Positions 17,047 through 28,344 are shown, counted from the stretch's first letter. The stretch: DNA of 61,892 nucleotides from an uncultured Alphaproteobacteria bacterium (GCA_902527045.1 CABZNL010000007.1:1-61892), one strand, 5' to 3'. Notes: a model not told the origin generated them from the letters alone. Numbers and translations: made by a program.

Positions 17047-18299
17047 GCATAAGCATAGAAAAATCAATAATATTAATATTATCCTTTTTAATTGTCCCCT
17101 CTCTTATTACTGGACCATTCTTGCCAGACTCCTTCCTTGTTATTTTTGGTTTGATGATCTTATACAAAAAAAAATTTTTTAAAGAAATAATTAATACAAA
17201 TTTTCTTAGCACTATTTTATTATTCTCTTGTTTTTATTTAATTCTTATTATTTCAACAATAATCTCAGAAAATCCATCTTTATCATTTGAAAGTAGTTTA
17301 TTTTATTTTAGATATTTATTTTTTACATTATCAATAATTTTTTATTTTAGAGAATATAAAGAAGCACCAAAATTAATTTATTTTTCAATAATTTTTAGTT
17401 TTATTATTTTAATATCTGACTCAATATATCAATTAATAAATGGAACTAATTTAACTGGATATAGCAAATATCAAGGACAGGTGAATAGTTTTTTTGGAGA
17501 AAATAAAGATGGGATTTTAGGTAGTTATATGTCTAGAATACTTCCTATTTATTTATCACTACATTATTTTTTAAATCCAAAACAAAAATTTTTCGAATTG
17601 GTCAAATATATATTTATATTTATAACTGTTGTTATATGTATTTTTACTGGCGAAAGAGCAGCTTTTATTTATTCAATAATAACTTTTCTTTTCTATATAT
17701 TTTTTATCGAAAAGAATTTTAAGACTAAATTTTTAATTATTGGAATAATATTTATTTCAATTTGTGTCTCTTTTATTTATGAAAAACAATATTATGAGAG
17801 ATTTATTTTACTTTCAAAAAATGCTTTAAACTTTTCTGATAATCAAATAACAATATTTTCTGATGTACATACACAGCATTACATTTCTGCTATTAAAATG
17901 TTTAAAGATAGGCCGATATTGGGTCATGGCCCAAAATCTTTTAGGGAACAGTGTTCGAAACTTAATTACTATAGTGTAAGAAGCTGCTCAACTCATCCTC
18001 ATAATACTTATATTCAGTTACTTGCCGAAACTGGTTTAATTGGATTTATTTTACCATTTTGTGTATTCTTATTCACCTTATTCAAATTAAGTAAATTTTG
18101 TTTTAACTCAGTTTTTCATAAGACAAATATTGAGAATTATAAAGTCTTTGCATTATTGGCTATATTTATTAATTTATTTATCTTTGCACCAACAGGAAGT
18201 TTTTTTAATAATTGGATAAATGTAATTTATTATTTACCTATATCGTTATATTTATTTTATACATATAATGATAAAAATCTTAAAATTGTTGTTAAATAA
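17043..18299 (+). CDS. O-antigen polymerase/ligase family membrane protein
   Basis: A 418-residue protein with about 11-12 hydrophobic helices. The large periplasmic loop contains GHGPKSFREQC and STHPHNTYIQLLAETGLIG, the Wzy_C signature shared by O-antigen ligase (WaaL) and some Wzy polymerases. The His in HPHNTY is the conserved residue of the ligase active site. Because the locus encodes an ABC-type exporter, a ligase that joins the finished glycan to lipid A-core is more economical than a polymerase, but sequence alone does not decide. Start overlaps the Nudix stop (ATGA). Confidence 0.82.
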   Translation: MSISIEKSIILILSFLIVPSLITGPFLPDSFLVIFGLMILYKKKFFKEIINTNFLSTILLFSCFYLILIISTIISENPSLSFESSLFYFRYLFFTLSIIFYFREYKEAPKLIYFSIIFSFIILISDSIYQLINGTNLTGYSKYQGQVNSFFGENKDGILGSYMSRILPIYLSLHYFLNPKQKFFELVKYIFIFITVVICIFTGERAAFIYSIITFLFYIFFIEKNFKTKFLIIGIIFISICVSFIYEKQYYERFILLSKNALNFSDNQITIFSDVHTQHYISAIKMFKDRPILGHGPKSFREQCSKLNYYSVRSCSTHPHNTYIQLLAETGLIGFILPFCVFLFTLFKLSKFCFNSVFHKTNIENYKVFALLAIFINLFIFAPTGSFFNNWINVIYYLPISLYLFYTYNDKNLKIVVK

Positions 18300-18311
18300 A
18301 TTTTTTACAAA

Positions 18312-19340
18312 ATGAAATATTTCGAAAATTTTTTGCTAGATATAGATCTCAAAAAGATATTTATTTTTTTGTTTATAATATTTTTAATACATTTTTTTTT
18401 TATTAATATTTACAGAAAACTAAATTTATTTGATTTACCAAATATAAGAAAAAAACACTCTATCCCCGTACCTTTTTCGGGCGGTGCCACTCTATTATTA
18501 ACACTTTATATTTCAGTATTTTTATTTGACTACAGTACTAGACTTAATTTTTTAATTATTATTTCTACAATTATATTTTTTGCTGGCTTACTTGATGATT
18601 TGGGTAAAATTACAATTTTTAATAGAATTTTACTTCAATGTGTTTCATGTGTAATTTTATTTTATTATGGAATAAAAGTTACTGATATTGGTTACTTTCA
18701 AAGCATAGATAAAATAATAAGCTTTGGATCTTTTTCAATTTTATTTAGTATCTTTTGTATAATTATTACTATAAATGCTTTCAATTTTTTTGATGGTATT
18801 GATGGAAATTTATCAAGTATTGTAGCAACAAGTATTTTTTTCTTTTTTTTATTTTCAAATAATTATTCTAATTCATATTTTCTAATTACTATCTTTTTAT
18901 TTTCACTTACATTTCTCTTTTTTAACTTTGGTATAATTTTTGGTTTTAAAAATTTCTTGGGTGATAGTGGAAGTAATCTTTTAGGCTTTATTTATGCTGG
19001 ATTAATGATTGATAGCGCTGGTACAACGTTTAGAACAATAGAACCGGGACTTATAATATGGTTAGTACCTTTAATTTATTTTGATTTTCTTCACTTAATT
19101 ATCTACAGATTGAAGAACGCAAAATCTCCTCATCTCCCAGATGAGAACCATATTCATCACGTCTTTAATAGGTATTATAACAAAAAATTGGTAGTTTTGA
19201 TTTTAACTACGTTAAACATAACTTTTAGTCTAATAGGATATTTTTTTTATAAATTTTTTAGTGCTGAAGGTTCAATAATATTATTTACTTTAATGTTCTT
19301 TTTATATTACTATTTTAAAAATATATTATTAAGAAAATAA
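18312..19340 (+). CDS. WecA/MraY-family undecaprenyl-phosphate sugar-1-phosphate transferase
   Basis: A 342-residue polytopic enzyme with about ten helices. Family motifs are present: KKHSIPVPFSGG near the N-terminus, FAGLLDDLG (aspartate pair), NAFNFFDGIDGN, FLGDSGSNLLG and the cytoplasmic HIHHVF loop typical of WecA-like proteins. It transfers a hexosamine-1-phosphate to undecaprenyl phosphate at the cytoplasmic face and so starts glycan synthesis. It ends the plus-strand polysaccharide run. The HIHH-type loop favours the WecA/WbpL branch over MraY. Confidence 0.88.
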   Translation: MKYFENFLLDIDLKKIFIFLFIIFLIHFFFINIYRKLNLFDLPNIRKKHSIPVPFSGGATLLLTLYISVFLFDYSTRLNFLIIISTIIFFAGLLDDLGKITIFNRILLQCVSCVILFYYGIKVTDIGYFQSIDKIISFGSFSILFSIFCIIITINAFNFFDGIDGNLSSIVATSIFFFFLFSNNYSNSYFLITIFLFSLTFLFFNFGIIFGFKNFLGDSGSNLLGFIYAGLMIDSAGTTFRTIEPGLIIWLVPLIYFDFLHLIIYRLKNAKSPHLPDENHIHHVFNRYYNKKLVVLILTTLNITFSLIGYFFYKFFSAEGSIILFTLMFFLYYYFKNILLRK

Positions 19341-19344
19341 ATAT

Positions 19345-20436
19345 TTAATTTTTTTCAATATAAATTGATTGACTTGGGAAAGCAAAATTTAAACCGATCT
19401 TTTCAACACTATCTTTAATTTTAATAGCTAGCTCTTCTTTAATTTCTAAATATTTATCCCAATCTTTAGTAGATGTAAAGCAAAGGACTAATATATCTAT
19501 AGAGCTATCATTGAACTTTTCGATTCTTACAAATGACTTATAATTTTCATTAACCATAAAATTATCATTTTCAGATAAAAAAGATGAGATTAATTCTGTA
19601 AGTTTTTTTAATTGATTTAATGTCGAATTATATTCTAGACCAATTGTCCAGTTTATTCTTCTATATTTTCTATTTGTGTAATTTAAAATTGGTGCCTCTG
19701 CAAAAATATAATTTGGAATAGTTATTGGTGTTGAGTCAAATTTTCTTATTAATGTCGATCTAAAACCAATGTGTTCAACTGTCCCTTCAGTATGTCCAGG
19801 AACACTTATAACATCACCAAGTTGGAATCTTTTTTCAAGTAAGATCATAATTCCTGAAATTAAATTTTTAAAAAGATCTTGGGCACCCAAAGCTACAGCA
19901 ACTCCAAATAAACCTAAGCCTGCAATAACAGGTCCAATTTTTATGCCCCATACCTCAAGAACTGCAACGATCCCTAAAAAAATGATTAGGTATTTTAGTG
20001 ATTTAATTATCCACAGAACCAATCCTTTGGATAAAATACTTTCCAATTTGTTAAATAAATTAGAAAATGGAATTAGTGCTTGATGGATTAACCAAAAAAC
20101 AAAAATTGTTGATAATGTGTTATTTATTTTTTGCATGTAAAGACCAAGTGTTGACTCGATATCGAAATATAAGGTTATAGCAAGAAAAACAACTACAATT
20201 GGCAAAAGTCTAAAAGGTGGGACCAGTGCTTCGAATAATTTATCATCAATTTTATTACTGGTTCTAGTTACTATTTTTTTTACTTTGTTTACTAATACTC
20301 TAGCAACAACACCTCTTATCATTAAAGATACTATTACACTTACAAAAATAATTGTTAAGTTACCTAAATTTAAACCAAAGACTCCGTCATTAAAGACCCT
20401 AATGATTTGTGTGTAAAAATTATCAATCAAGTTCAT
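19345..20436 (-). CDS. MscS-family mechanosensitive ion channel
   Basis: A 363-residue channel with several N-terminal helices and a Gly/Ala-rich pore helix (IAGLGLFGVAVALGAQDL) followed by the MscS beta domain (FQLGDVISV, GTVEHIGFRSTLIRKFD, PITIPNYIF). It opens under membrane tension during osmotic downshock and releases solutes. It is convergent with the WecA-like gene, and a hairpin terminator separates it from groEL upstream. Its osmotic role fits the betaine uptake genes elsewhere in the window, although they are not adjacent. Confidence 0.92.
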   Translation of the reverse strand: MNLIDNFYTQIIRVFNDGVFGLNLGNLTIIFVSVIVSLMIRGVVARVLVNKVKKIVTRTSNKIDDKLFEALVPPFRLLPIVVVFLAITLYFDIESTLGLYMQKINNTLSTIFVFWLIHQALIPFSNLFNKLESILSKGLVLWIIKSLKYLIIFLGIVAVLEVWGIKIGPVIAGLGLFGVAVALGAQDLFKNLISGIMILLEKRFQLGDVISVPGHTEGTVEHIGFRSTLIRKFDSTPITIPNYIFAEAPILNYTNRKYRRINWTIGLEYNSTLNQLKKLTELISSFLSENDNFMVNENYKSFVRIEKFNDSSIDILVLCFTSTKDWDKYLEIKEELAIKIKDSVEKIGLNFAFPSQSIYIEKN

Positions 20437-20460
20437 TAAATGAGATTATATTAGCTTAAA

Positions 20461-20489
20461 AAAAAAGCCGCATAAAGCGGCTTTTTTTT
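20461..20489. terminator. Rho-independent terminator downstream of groEL
   Basis: GCCGC at 20467-20471 pairs with GCGGC at 20477-20481 around a 5-base loop, flanked by A-runs on the left and T-runs on the right, so the stem extends by A-T pairs and can act in either direction. It lies between the groEL stop and the mscS start on the minus strand and most probably ends the groES-groEL transcript. Confidence 0.9.
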
Positions 20490-20508
20490 AAATTCTTATT
20501 ATTTAAGA

Positions 20509-22475
<1,967 letters not shown>

Positions 22476-22505
22476 TTTTATACCTCTATATCTAAAATTT
22501 AATTT

Positions 22506-22532
22506 TTAGCACTCACTTTTATAGAGTGCTAA
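22506..22532 (-). promoter_or_regulatory. CIRCE operator (HrcA binding site)
   Basis: TTAGCACTC at 22506-22514 and GAGTGCTAA at 22524-22532 are separated by exactly nine bases: a perfect match to the CIRCE consensus. It lies 31 bases upstream of the groES start. HrcA repressor binds CIRCE and is inactivated under heat stress. On the minus strand a TTGAAA at 22570-22565 could be the -35 element, but I see no convincing -10. Confidence 0.96.
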
Positions 22533-22713
22533 TTCACATATGTAAATGGTAAATATATTTCTGTTTTCAATCGAAAAATTTTAAAAATAACGAAAAATAT
22601 TGAAATTTCCTCCTAATTACATAATTATTCCTATATGCAAAATAGCTCAAATTTAGACGACTTAGCTAAACTATTCATTATCTGTCGTTTTTTTAAAGAT
22701 TGGCTATCGTAAA

Positions 22714-24870
22714 TTGTTTGAAAATAATTTTACTAAACAGTTAGTATTGATAGGAGGTGGGCATGCAAATATTCAAGTTTTGAGGAAACTATGTATGAAC
22801 AATTTAAAAGGACTTCATACAATTTTAATAAGTGAGCATTTTGAGGCTACATATTCAGGTATGACGCCTGGATATATTCATAAAGATTTTAGCAAAGAGG
22901 AAATAAGTATGGATCTTCAAAGACTTTGTTTTAATGCAGGTGCAACTTTTATTAGAGATAAGGTCGTAAAAATAGAAACCAACTATCAAAAGTTAGAATT
23001 ACAAAACTTACCTTCAATACATTACGATTTATTATCAATCAATACTGGTTCGATCTCAAATACTAGAGGAATAAAAATAGAAAATTCATCTAGGTGTTTT
23101 TTTGTAAAACCTATTAGCTTACTTGTAAAAAATTTAAGTGAGATCGATCAAATTATTAAATATAAAAAAAATAAAATTGCAATTATAGGTGGAGGCATAG
23201 CTTCTTATGAATTAGCTTTTAGCTTATCAAGAAGATATGAAAATAATTTAGAAATAACTATTTTAGGAAAAAATATTTTAAAAGAGAAAAACTTAAATGA
23301 AAAAACAAAAAAATATATAAAAAAAATTTCAAATTATTTAGGTATTAAAGAAATTCAAGGAGAAGTTGTTTCTATATCAGAAAAATTTTTAACTTTAAAA
23401 AATGGTGTTATATTTGAATGTGATTTAAGTTTAGTTTCTTCTGGTGCTGATATTGAAACCTGGTTATCTAATAGCAGCCTTAACAAAGACAAAAATGGAT
23501 TTATAGCTGTTAATGATAATCTCTTATCTACTAATAATGAAAGTGTCTTTATTACAGGTGATGCCTGTAGTTTAGAAAATAATTTTAGACCAAAATCAGG
23601 AGTAATGGCAGTTCGTCAAGGAGAGGTACTAAAGGAAAATATTTTTTATAAATTAACTGGTAGACCTCTTATTAAATTTAGGCCTCAAAAAAATTGGCTT
23701 TATTTAGTCGGTACTTATAAAAATTATGCTTTATTAAACTATTTTTTCTTATCTTTTCACGGTCGATGGTGCTGGAAATTAAAAGAATGGATTGATAGGC
23801 GATTTATTAACAAATTTAAATTTTCTAGTGGCAAAAGCATGACAAAAAAAAATTTTGATTTGGAAGAATCAAAAAATATTAAAATGTATTGTCAAGGTTG
23901 TGGTTCTAAGGCTTCTAAGTATACCTTAGTTAATTTTTTAAAGGCAGAAAATTCAAATACTGAGTTATCAGATGCCTCAATCATAGATATTAATACCTCC
24001 TCTCTCCTTCAAAGTATTGATCACATAAAATTATTTACATCACTCAATCCTTTTGATTTTGGAGTTATTAGCTATTTGCATTCCCAAAATGATATTTTAT
24101 CAAGTGGGGGATCTGTTCAAACAATCAGTGTTTCACAAGCTTTGCCGTTTTCAGAAGGAATAATAGAAAAATTTTATATGGATTATTTTATGAAGGGCAT
24201 AAAATCTGAGTCCATTAAAGACGACTCAGTTATTGTTTCAGGACATAGTTACCAATCAAAAGAACCGGGTATTACAATTACTATGAATGGAGTCTTTGAA
24301 AAAAAGATTTCTAAAAACCAAGCCCAAGAAAATGACCTAATCTATCTTTCGAAACCCTTAGGCACCGGATACCTTTTAGCTGCATATTTTAACAATTCAG
24401 AGCTTTTATCAAGTATTGATTTTCAAAATTTAATTGAATGGCTTAGAAAAGGAAATAGTAAGGCTTCTGAAATTTCAAAAAGTTTTAAAAGTAATATTAC
24501 AACTGATATTAGTGGATTTGGTTTAGCGTCTCACTTATCGGATATTTGTAAATCTTCAAAATTATCTGCTGAAATTAAACTCAATAAAGAGATATTGATT
24601 AATAAAAACATTGAAATATTAAAAACCTTTAAAAGTACAGGCTTTGATAATAATTATTCATCATCAATAAATGATATTTTAATATCTGACAACAATAAGT
24701 TAAAGAACATTCTTTATGACCCTCAAACTAATGGCCCTCTTTTATTTTCTATTAATAAAAAAAATCAAATTGAATTTGAGAAGAAATTTCTATTAAAACT
24801 TGGCTTTAGTCCAATACCTTTAGGAAAATTCAAAAAGCCCGAGGATAAATTAATCAATGTAGTTGATTAA
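22714..24870 (+). CDS. selD: NADH dehydrogenase-like / selenide, water dikinase (SelD) fusion
   Basis: A 718-residue two-part protein. Residues 1 to about 375 form an FAD pyridine-nucleotide oxidoreductase: FAD motif GGGHAN at 14-19, NAD motif IIGGGIASYE near 155, and TGDAC for FAD. Residues from about 385 form a SelD domain: GCGSK with Cys396 and Lys399 (catalytic pair), and Asp436, Asp460 and Asp598 at the magnesium-ATP positions. SelD makes selenophosphate from selenide and ATP. Such fusions are known in cyanobacteria and some marine bacteria. The SelD part is divergent: SxDFFTP is replaced by SIDHIKLF and the usual QTSGGLL is QTNGPLL. No other selenium gene is in the window. The start is TTG. 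Confidence 0.85.
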   Translation: MFENNFTKQLVLIGGGHANIQVLRKLCMNNLKGLHTILISEHFEATYSGMTPGYIHKDFSKEEISMDLQRLCFNAGATFIRDKVVKIETNYQKLELQNLPSIHYDLLSINTGSISNTRGIKIENSSRCFFVKPISLLVKNLSEIDQIIKYKKNKIAIIGGGIASYELAFSLSRRYENNLEITILGKNILKEKNLNEKTKKYIKKISNYLGIKEIQGEVVSISEKFLTLKNGVIFECDLSLVSSGADIETWLSNSSLNKDKNGFIAVNDNLLSTNNESVFITGDACSLENNFRPKSGVMAVRQGEVLKENIFYKLTGRPLIKFRPQKNWLYLVGTYKNYALLNYFFLSFHGRWCWKLKEWIDRRFINKFKFSSGKSMTKKNFDLEESKNIKMYCQGCGSKASKYTLVNFLKAENSNTELSDASIIDINTSSLLQSIDHIKLFTSLNPFDFGVISYLHSQNDILSSGGSVQTISVSQALPFSEGIIEKFYMDYFMKGIKSESIKDDSVIVSGHSYQSKEPGITITMNGVFEKKISKNQAQENDLIYLSKPLGTGYLLAAYFNNSELLSSIDFQNLIEWLRKGNSKASEISKSFKSNITTDISGFGLASHLSDICKSSKLSAEIKLNKEILINKNIEILKTFKSTGFDNNYSSSINDILISDNNKLKNILYDPQTNGPLLFSINKKNQIEFEKKFLLKLGFSPIPLGKFKKPEDKLINVVD

Positions 24871-24875
24871 TAAAC

Positions 24876-25568
24876 TTACCTTTTAAATTTTTTTTTAAAC
24901 AAAATAATCAAAATTATTAAAAATGACATTAAGCCTATAGGAATTAAATATTCTGGATTTGCCACAAATGATAAATTAAACTCTTGATTATTTAAAAATA
25001 ATTGGTCAAGTCCTTGACCTAAACTGGCGTAAATAAAAGCCCAAGGTGATAAGCCTATAAATGTTGTAATAAAAAATTTAAAATTTTTAGGACCGAGTCC
25101 TGCTAAGATTAAATTTTGAACAAAAAAAGGGGTTATAGGAATTAATCGAATTAGTAACATAAGCTCTATATCATTTTTATAAAAATAATTTTTTATATAT
25201 GGGTATTTATATAAAATTTTTTTATTAATAAAATCCAAAAAAAAGAACTTTGAAGCTAAAAAAACTAAATAAGCCCCTAGTGTTCCACCTATAATTACTG
25301 ATAAACCCCCAATCCAAGTACCAAATAAAAACCCTCCAATCAAAGTTAGTAATGATGCTGAAGGAAAATTACAAATTATCAAAAGAAAATAAAAAAATAT
25401 AAATAAAATAACAGACAATAATAAATTTGATTTAATAAATAAATTAACTTTATCAATATTTGATAATAAATTTTCAAATTGAAATATATCTTTATTCAGA
25501 AAATATAATGACCATACTATTACAATTAGAGGAATAACAATTATTAATAAAACTTTTTTTTTAATCAT
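24876..25568 (-). CDS. TVP38/TMEM64 (VTT-domain) family membrane protein
   Basis: A 230-residue protein with five to six helices and the VTT/DedA-like core: NFPSASLLTLIGGFLFG, a Gly-rich GGTLGAY segment, and RLIPITPFFVQNLILAG with the Arg and Pro residues typical of the family. Related proteins act in lipid scrambling or undecaprenyl-phosphate recycling; the specific role of this bacterial branch is unsettled. It lies eight bases after CcdA on the same strand. The two may be co-transcribed without sharing a function. Confidence 0.85.
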   Translation of the reverse strand: MIKKKVLLIIVIPLIVIVWSLYFLNKDIFQFENLLSNIDKVNLFIKSNLLLSVILFIFFYFLLIICNFPSASLLTLIGGFLFGTWIGGLSVIIGGTLGAYLVFLASKFFFLDFINKKILYKYPYIKNYFYKNDIELMLLIRLIPITPFFVQNLILAGLGPKNFKFFITTFIGLSPWAFIYASLGQGLDQLFLNNQEFNLSFVANPEYLIPIGLMSFLIILIILFKKKFKR

Positions 25569-25576
25569 TAAAAATC

Positions 25577-26305
25577 TTATATTAAAATCATTTCTAAAGA
25601 TGGAAGAATATCATTAAGCCTAAAACCTAAAGATTGAATCGATCCATTAAATATAAGTACTCCTGTTATGAGTAAAATTAAACCAGTAATAAACTTGAAG
25701 TATCCGATGTATTTATTTAAACCTTTTATCATAAATGTTAATTTTCCCATTAATAAACCAACTATCATAAATGGAATGGCTAATCCAAAAGAATAAAAAC
25801 TTAATAATATTGCACCATTTACGCTACTGTTAATTGCAATAGCTAGTACGGATCCGAGAATAGGTCCTATACAAGGGCTCCATCCAAAAGCAAAAGCAAT
25901 ACCAATTAAAAAAGGGAAAAAGGGTTTATTTTGTATGTCATCAAATTTGATTTTTCTTTCTATGTCTAAAATTGGAATTTTGATAAACCCAATAAAATAC
26001 AGACCAAGAACTGTGATCATAACTCCTGAAAAATAGTTTAAAGTTTTTTTATAGGTATAAAGAGTATTACTTAAGTAATCAATTGATGCTCCCATTGCGA
26101 TAAAAATTAAAGAAAAACCTGATATGAATAATAGTATAAGTGGTAATAACTTTAATTTACCAAATTGGGAAGTGTTTTGTATATCTGAAAATGACTTGCC
26201 TACTACATAGGATATAAAACCTGGCACAATTGGAAGAACACACGGTGAAAGAAAACTAAATACACCAGCTAAAAAAGCTATTAGAAGAGTTATTTCTTGG
26301 TCCAT
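25577..26305 (-). CDS. ccdA: CcdA-type thiol-disulfide membrane transporter
   Basis: A 242-residue six-helix protein of the CcdA/DsbD-beta family. The redox cysteines are in SPCVLPIVPGF (helix 1) and SPCIGPILGS (helix 4), both in the usual Pro-bracketed setting. It carries reducing power from cytoplasmic thioredoxin to the periplasm, mainly for cytochrome c maturation. Length and both cysteine motifs match stand-alone CcdA, with no DsbD periplasmic domains. It is divergent from the CDP-alcohol phosphatidyltransferase. Confidence 0.92.
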   Translation of the reverse strand: MDQEITLLIAFLAGVFSFLSPCVLPIVPGFISYVVGKSFSDIQNTSQFGKLKLLPLILLFISGFSLIFIAMGASIDYLSNTLYTYKKTLNYFSGVMITVLGLYFIGFIKIPILDIERKIKFDDIQNKPFFPFLIGIAFAFGWSPCIGPILGSVLAIAINSSVNGAILLSFYSFGLAIPFMIVGLLMGKLTFMIKGLNKYIGYFKFITGLILLITGVLIFNGSIQSLGFRLNDILPSLEMILI

Positions 26306-26345
26306 GGATTTATAGTAATATATTACTAAAACAATAATAATACAG

Positions 26346-26960
26346 ATGTTTGATCACCAATTACAAAAGTTTACTCAAAAGCCACTAAATGTAATGGCAA
26401 AAATGTTTTTAAAAATATTTAAACCTAATCAAATGACAATATTTGGTTTCATAATTGGCATATTTATGTGTATTTTAGTTTTTTTACAATTTTATTTTTC
26501 TGCATTAATTTTTTTAACAATAAATAGATTATGTGATGGACTTGATGGATCAATGGCTAGGTTGTCAACACCTACTCCTTTAGGTGGATATTTAGATATT
26601 GTTAGTGATTTTATAATATACTCTGGATTTGTTTTAGCTTTTGGATTAAGTAATAGTGATTATGCAACAGTGTCTATAGTTTTGCTTTTTTTATATATAG
26701 GTACAGGTACAACATTTCTTGCAAAAGCAGCTATACAATCACAGTTAATTAATATTTATGAAAGAACTGAATTAAATGAAGAAATACCTAAAAGTTTTTA
26801 TTTTTCATCTGGGTTAATCGAAGGTACTGAAACAATCTTATTTATGGTTTTATGTCTATTACTACCTAACTTTTACATTTACTTATCAATATTATTTGGA
26901 ATTTTATGCCTAATAACATTTATCTCTAGAGTTATTGTTTGTTATAAAGAGTTTACTTGA
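26346..26960 (+). CDS. CDP-alcohol phosphatidyltransferase
   Basis: A 204-residue membrane enzyme. The full family signature, DG-x2-AR-x8-G-x3-D-x3-D, is visible from DGSMAR to DIVSD near residues 63-85. It transfers a phosphatidyl or phospho-alcohol group from a CDP-activated donor. Substrate within the family (glycerophosphate, serine, inositol or other) cannot be read. Its 3' end overlaps the convergent small membrane protein by eight bases. Confidence 0.88.
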   Translation: MFDHQLQKFTQKPLNVMAKMFLKIFKPNQMTIFGFIIGIFMCILVFLQFYFSALIFLTINRLCDGLDGSMARLSTPTPLGGYLDIVSDFIIYSGFVLAFGLSNSDYATVSIVLLFLYIGTGTTFLAKAAIQSQLINIYERTELNEEIPKSFYFSSGLIEGTETILFMVLCLLLPNFYIYLSILFGILCLITFISRVIVCYKEFT

Positions 26961-27309
26961 TAAAAGCTAAATAACCTTCCATAAATATTTTTGCTATAAT
27001 TAGAGTAATAAAAAAAAATATTAACTTCAAAAGTATTCTTGCAATCCTTCCAGGCTCAAAACTAGCGTAATAGGCTTCAAAAATATTAAATCCATCAAAT
27101 AAATATTTGATTACAATTTTTTTTGCTTTGTGAAGAACATAGGCTAAGGGCTTGCAAACTAAATGATATCCTAAAATAATGAATATGATCACTATAATTA
27201 GACTTATGTTCATCATAAAAGACCAAATGATTAAAGAAAGTGTCCAGTATCCAAGAAATGTCATACGTTCAACTTGATCTGGCCGAGAAAATGTTTGGAA
27301 GTAATTCAA
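26953..27309 (-). CDS. Small hypothetical membrane protein
   Basis: A 118-residue protein with two or three hydrophobic helices (TLSLIIWSFMMNISLIIVII and a C-terminal LIFFFITLIIAKIF). I recognise no family. It starts at TTG directly after the stop of the leucine dehydrogenase gene, so it is the last gene of that minus-strand run. Charged linkers such as FSRPDQVERM and YASFEPGRIARI make a real protein more likely than an accidental frame. Confidence 0.6.
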   Translation of the reverse strand: MNYFQTFSRPDQVERMTFLGYWTLSLIIWSFMMNISLIIVIIFIILGYHLVCKPLAYVLHKAKKIVIKYLFDGFNIFEAYYASFEPGRIARILLKLIFFFITLIIAKIFMEGYLAFIK

Positions 27310-28344
27310 CTATTGAAATCCTATCTCAGCTAATTCATTTGAGGATATAGTTGTGAGTTGGTTTTTTTCTTTAGAGAGATTTAAAATTTTAATTAGCTGA
27401 TTTTTGATACCAGTAAGTTTATTTTTTGCTTCGGTATCTAAGTATTCCATATCCTCTTTAATGCTTGAGCGTAAAGCTAAAATAATTACCCCTCCAGCAT
27501 TTACACAGTAATCAGGACAAAAAGTAATACCCATATCAAATAAATTTTTTTCAATTGTATTATTTTCTAATTGATTATTTGCGGCGCCAATTACACAATC
27601 AATTTTAACTGAATTTGCAAATTTAATAAATTCTGTATTTAAATCTCCTCCTGTTGCACAAGGAGAAAATATATCTATGCTTTCAAAAGATGTATTCTGG
27701 TATTTTGAAATAAATTTAAATCCTTCACTCTCAATAAAAGTTTTATTAGACTCAAAATCAGTGACCTCCACTTTAGCACCTGCCTCTTTACAAAAGTGAG
27801 CTAGCCTAGATCCAACTTTTCCAAAACCTTTAAGAACAATTTTTTTATTTTCAATTGAACTTGAGTTATACTTAAATTCATTGTAACCCTGTATTGCATT
27901 AAAAACACCGTATGCAGTACTTTGACCTGAGTCTGTTCCTTTTGTACTACAAACATAATTAGTATATTTTTTTAGTTCGACCAAATCTTTATCTACTATG
28001 CCTATATCTCCAGCTGTAATGTAAGAACCATCAAGATGATCCAGCATTTTTCCATAAAGTTCATACATTTTATTTTTAGAAACCCTAGAGTTAATAGTAG
28101 CTTTTCCACCTCCAAAATCTAAGTCAGCTAAAGAATTTTTATAGGTCATAGCCTTTGAGAGTTTCAAAACATCTTTTTTTTGATCATCTTCACCATGGTA
28201 ACCAAAAAAACGACATCCCCCTAGGGCAGGACCTCTTTTTGTATTATGAATAGCTATTATAGAATAAAAACCAGTTACACGCTCTTCAGCTAGTAATACT
28301 CTTTCGTATCCATCTTGTTTTAAGTCAGTAAATTTTAAGCTCAT
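27310..28344 (-). CDS. Glu/Leu/Phe/Val dehydrogenase (leucine dehydrogenase-like)
   Basis: A 344-residue amino-acid dehydrogenase. GPALGGCRFF binds the substrate carboxylate, AMTYKNSLADL and FGGGKA hold the two active-site lysines, and GFGKVGS is the NAD-binding loop. These enzymes reversibly deaminate branched-chain or aromatic amino acids to 2-oxo acids. The length (about 345) and sequence style fit the leucine/valine branch better than glutamate dehydrogenase. Its start overlaps the MutT gene by 20 bases, and the run continues with two transporters upstream that might carry amino acids. Confidence 0.9.
   Translation of the reverse strand: MSLKFTDLKQDGYERVLLAEERVTGFYSIIAIHNTKRGPALGGCRFFGYHGEDDQKKDVLKLSKAMTYKNSLADLDFGGGKATINSRVSKNKMYELYGKMLDHLDGSYITAGDIGIVDKDLVELKKYTNYVCSTKGTDSGQSTAYGVFNAIQGYNEFKYNSSSIENKKIVLKGFGKVGSRLAHFCKEAGAKVEVTDFESNKTFIESEGFKFISKYQNTSFESIDIFSPCATGGDLNTEFIKFANSVKIDCVIGAANNQLENNTIEKNLFDMGITFCPDYCVNAGGVIILALRSSIKEDMEYLDTEAKNKLTGIKNQLIKILNLSKEKNQLTTISSNELAEIGFQ

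Noticed and set aside
1-19340. Polysaccharide locus as a mobile island
   Set aside because: No integrase, transposase, tRNA or flanking repeat is present. The strongly AT-rich base composition is common in such loci and similar to much of the window.
22533-22634. Possible RNA gene or riboswitch between groES and the SelD fusion
   Set aside because: No tRNA cloverleaf, no long stem and no riboswitch core could be found; only AT-rich sequence with a minus-strand AGGAGG lacking a start codon.
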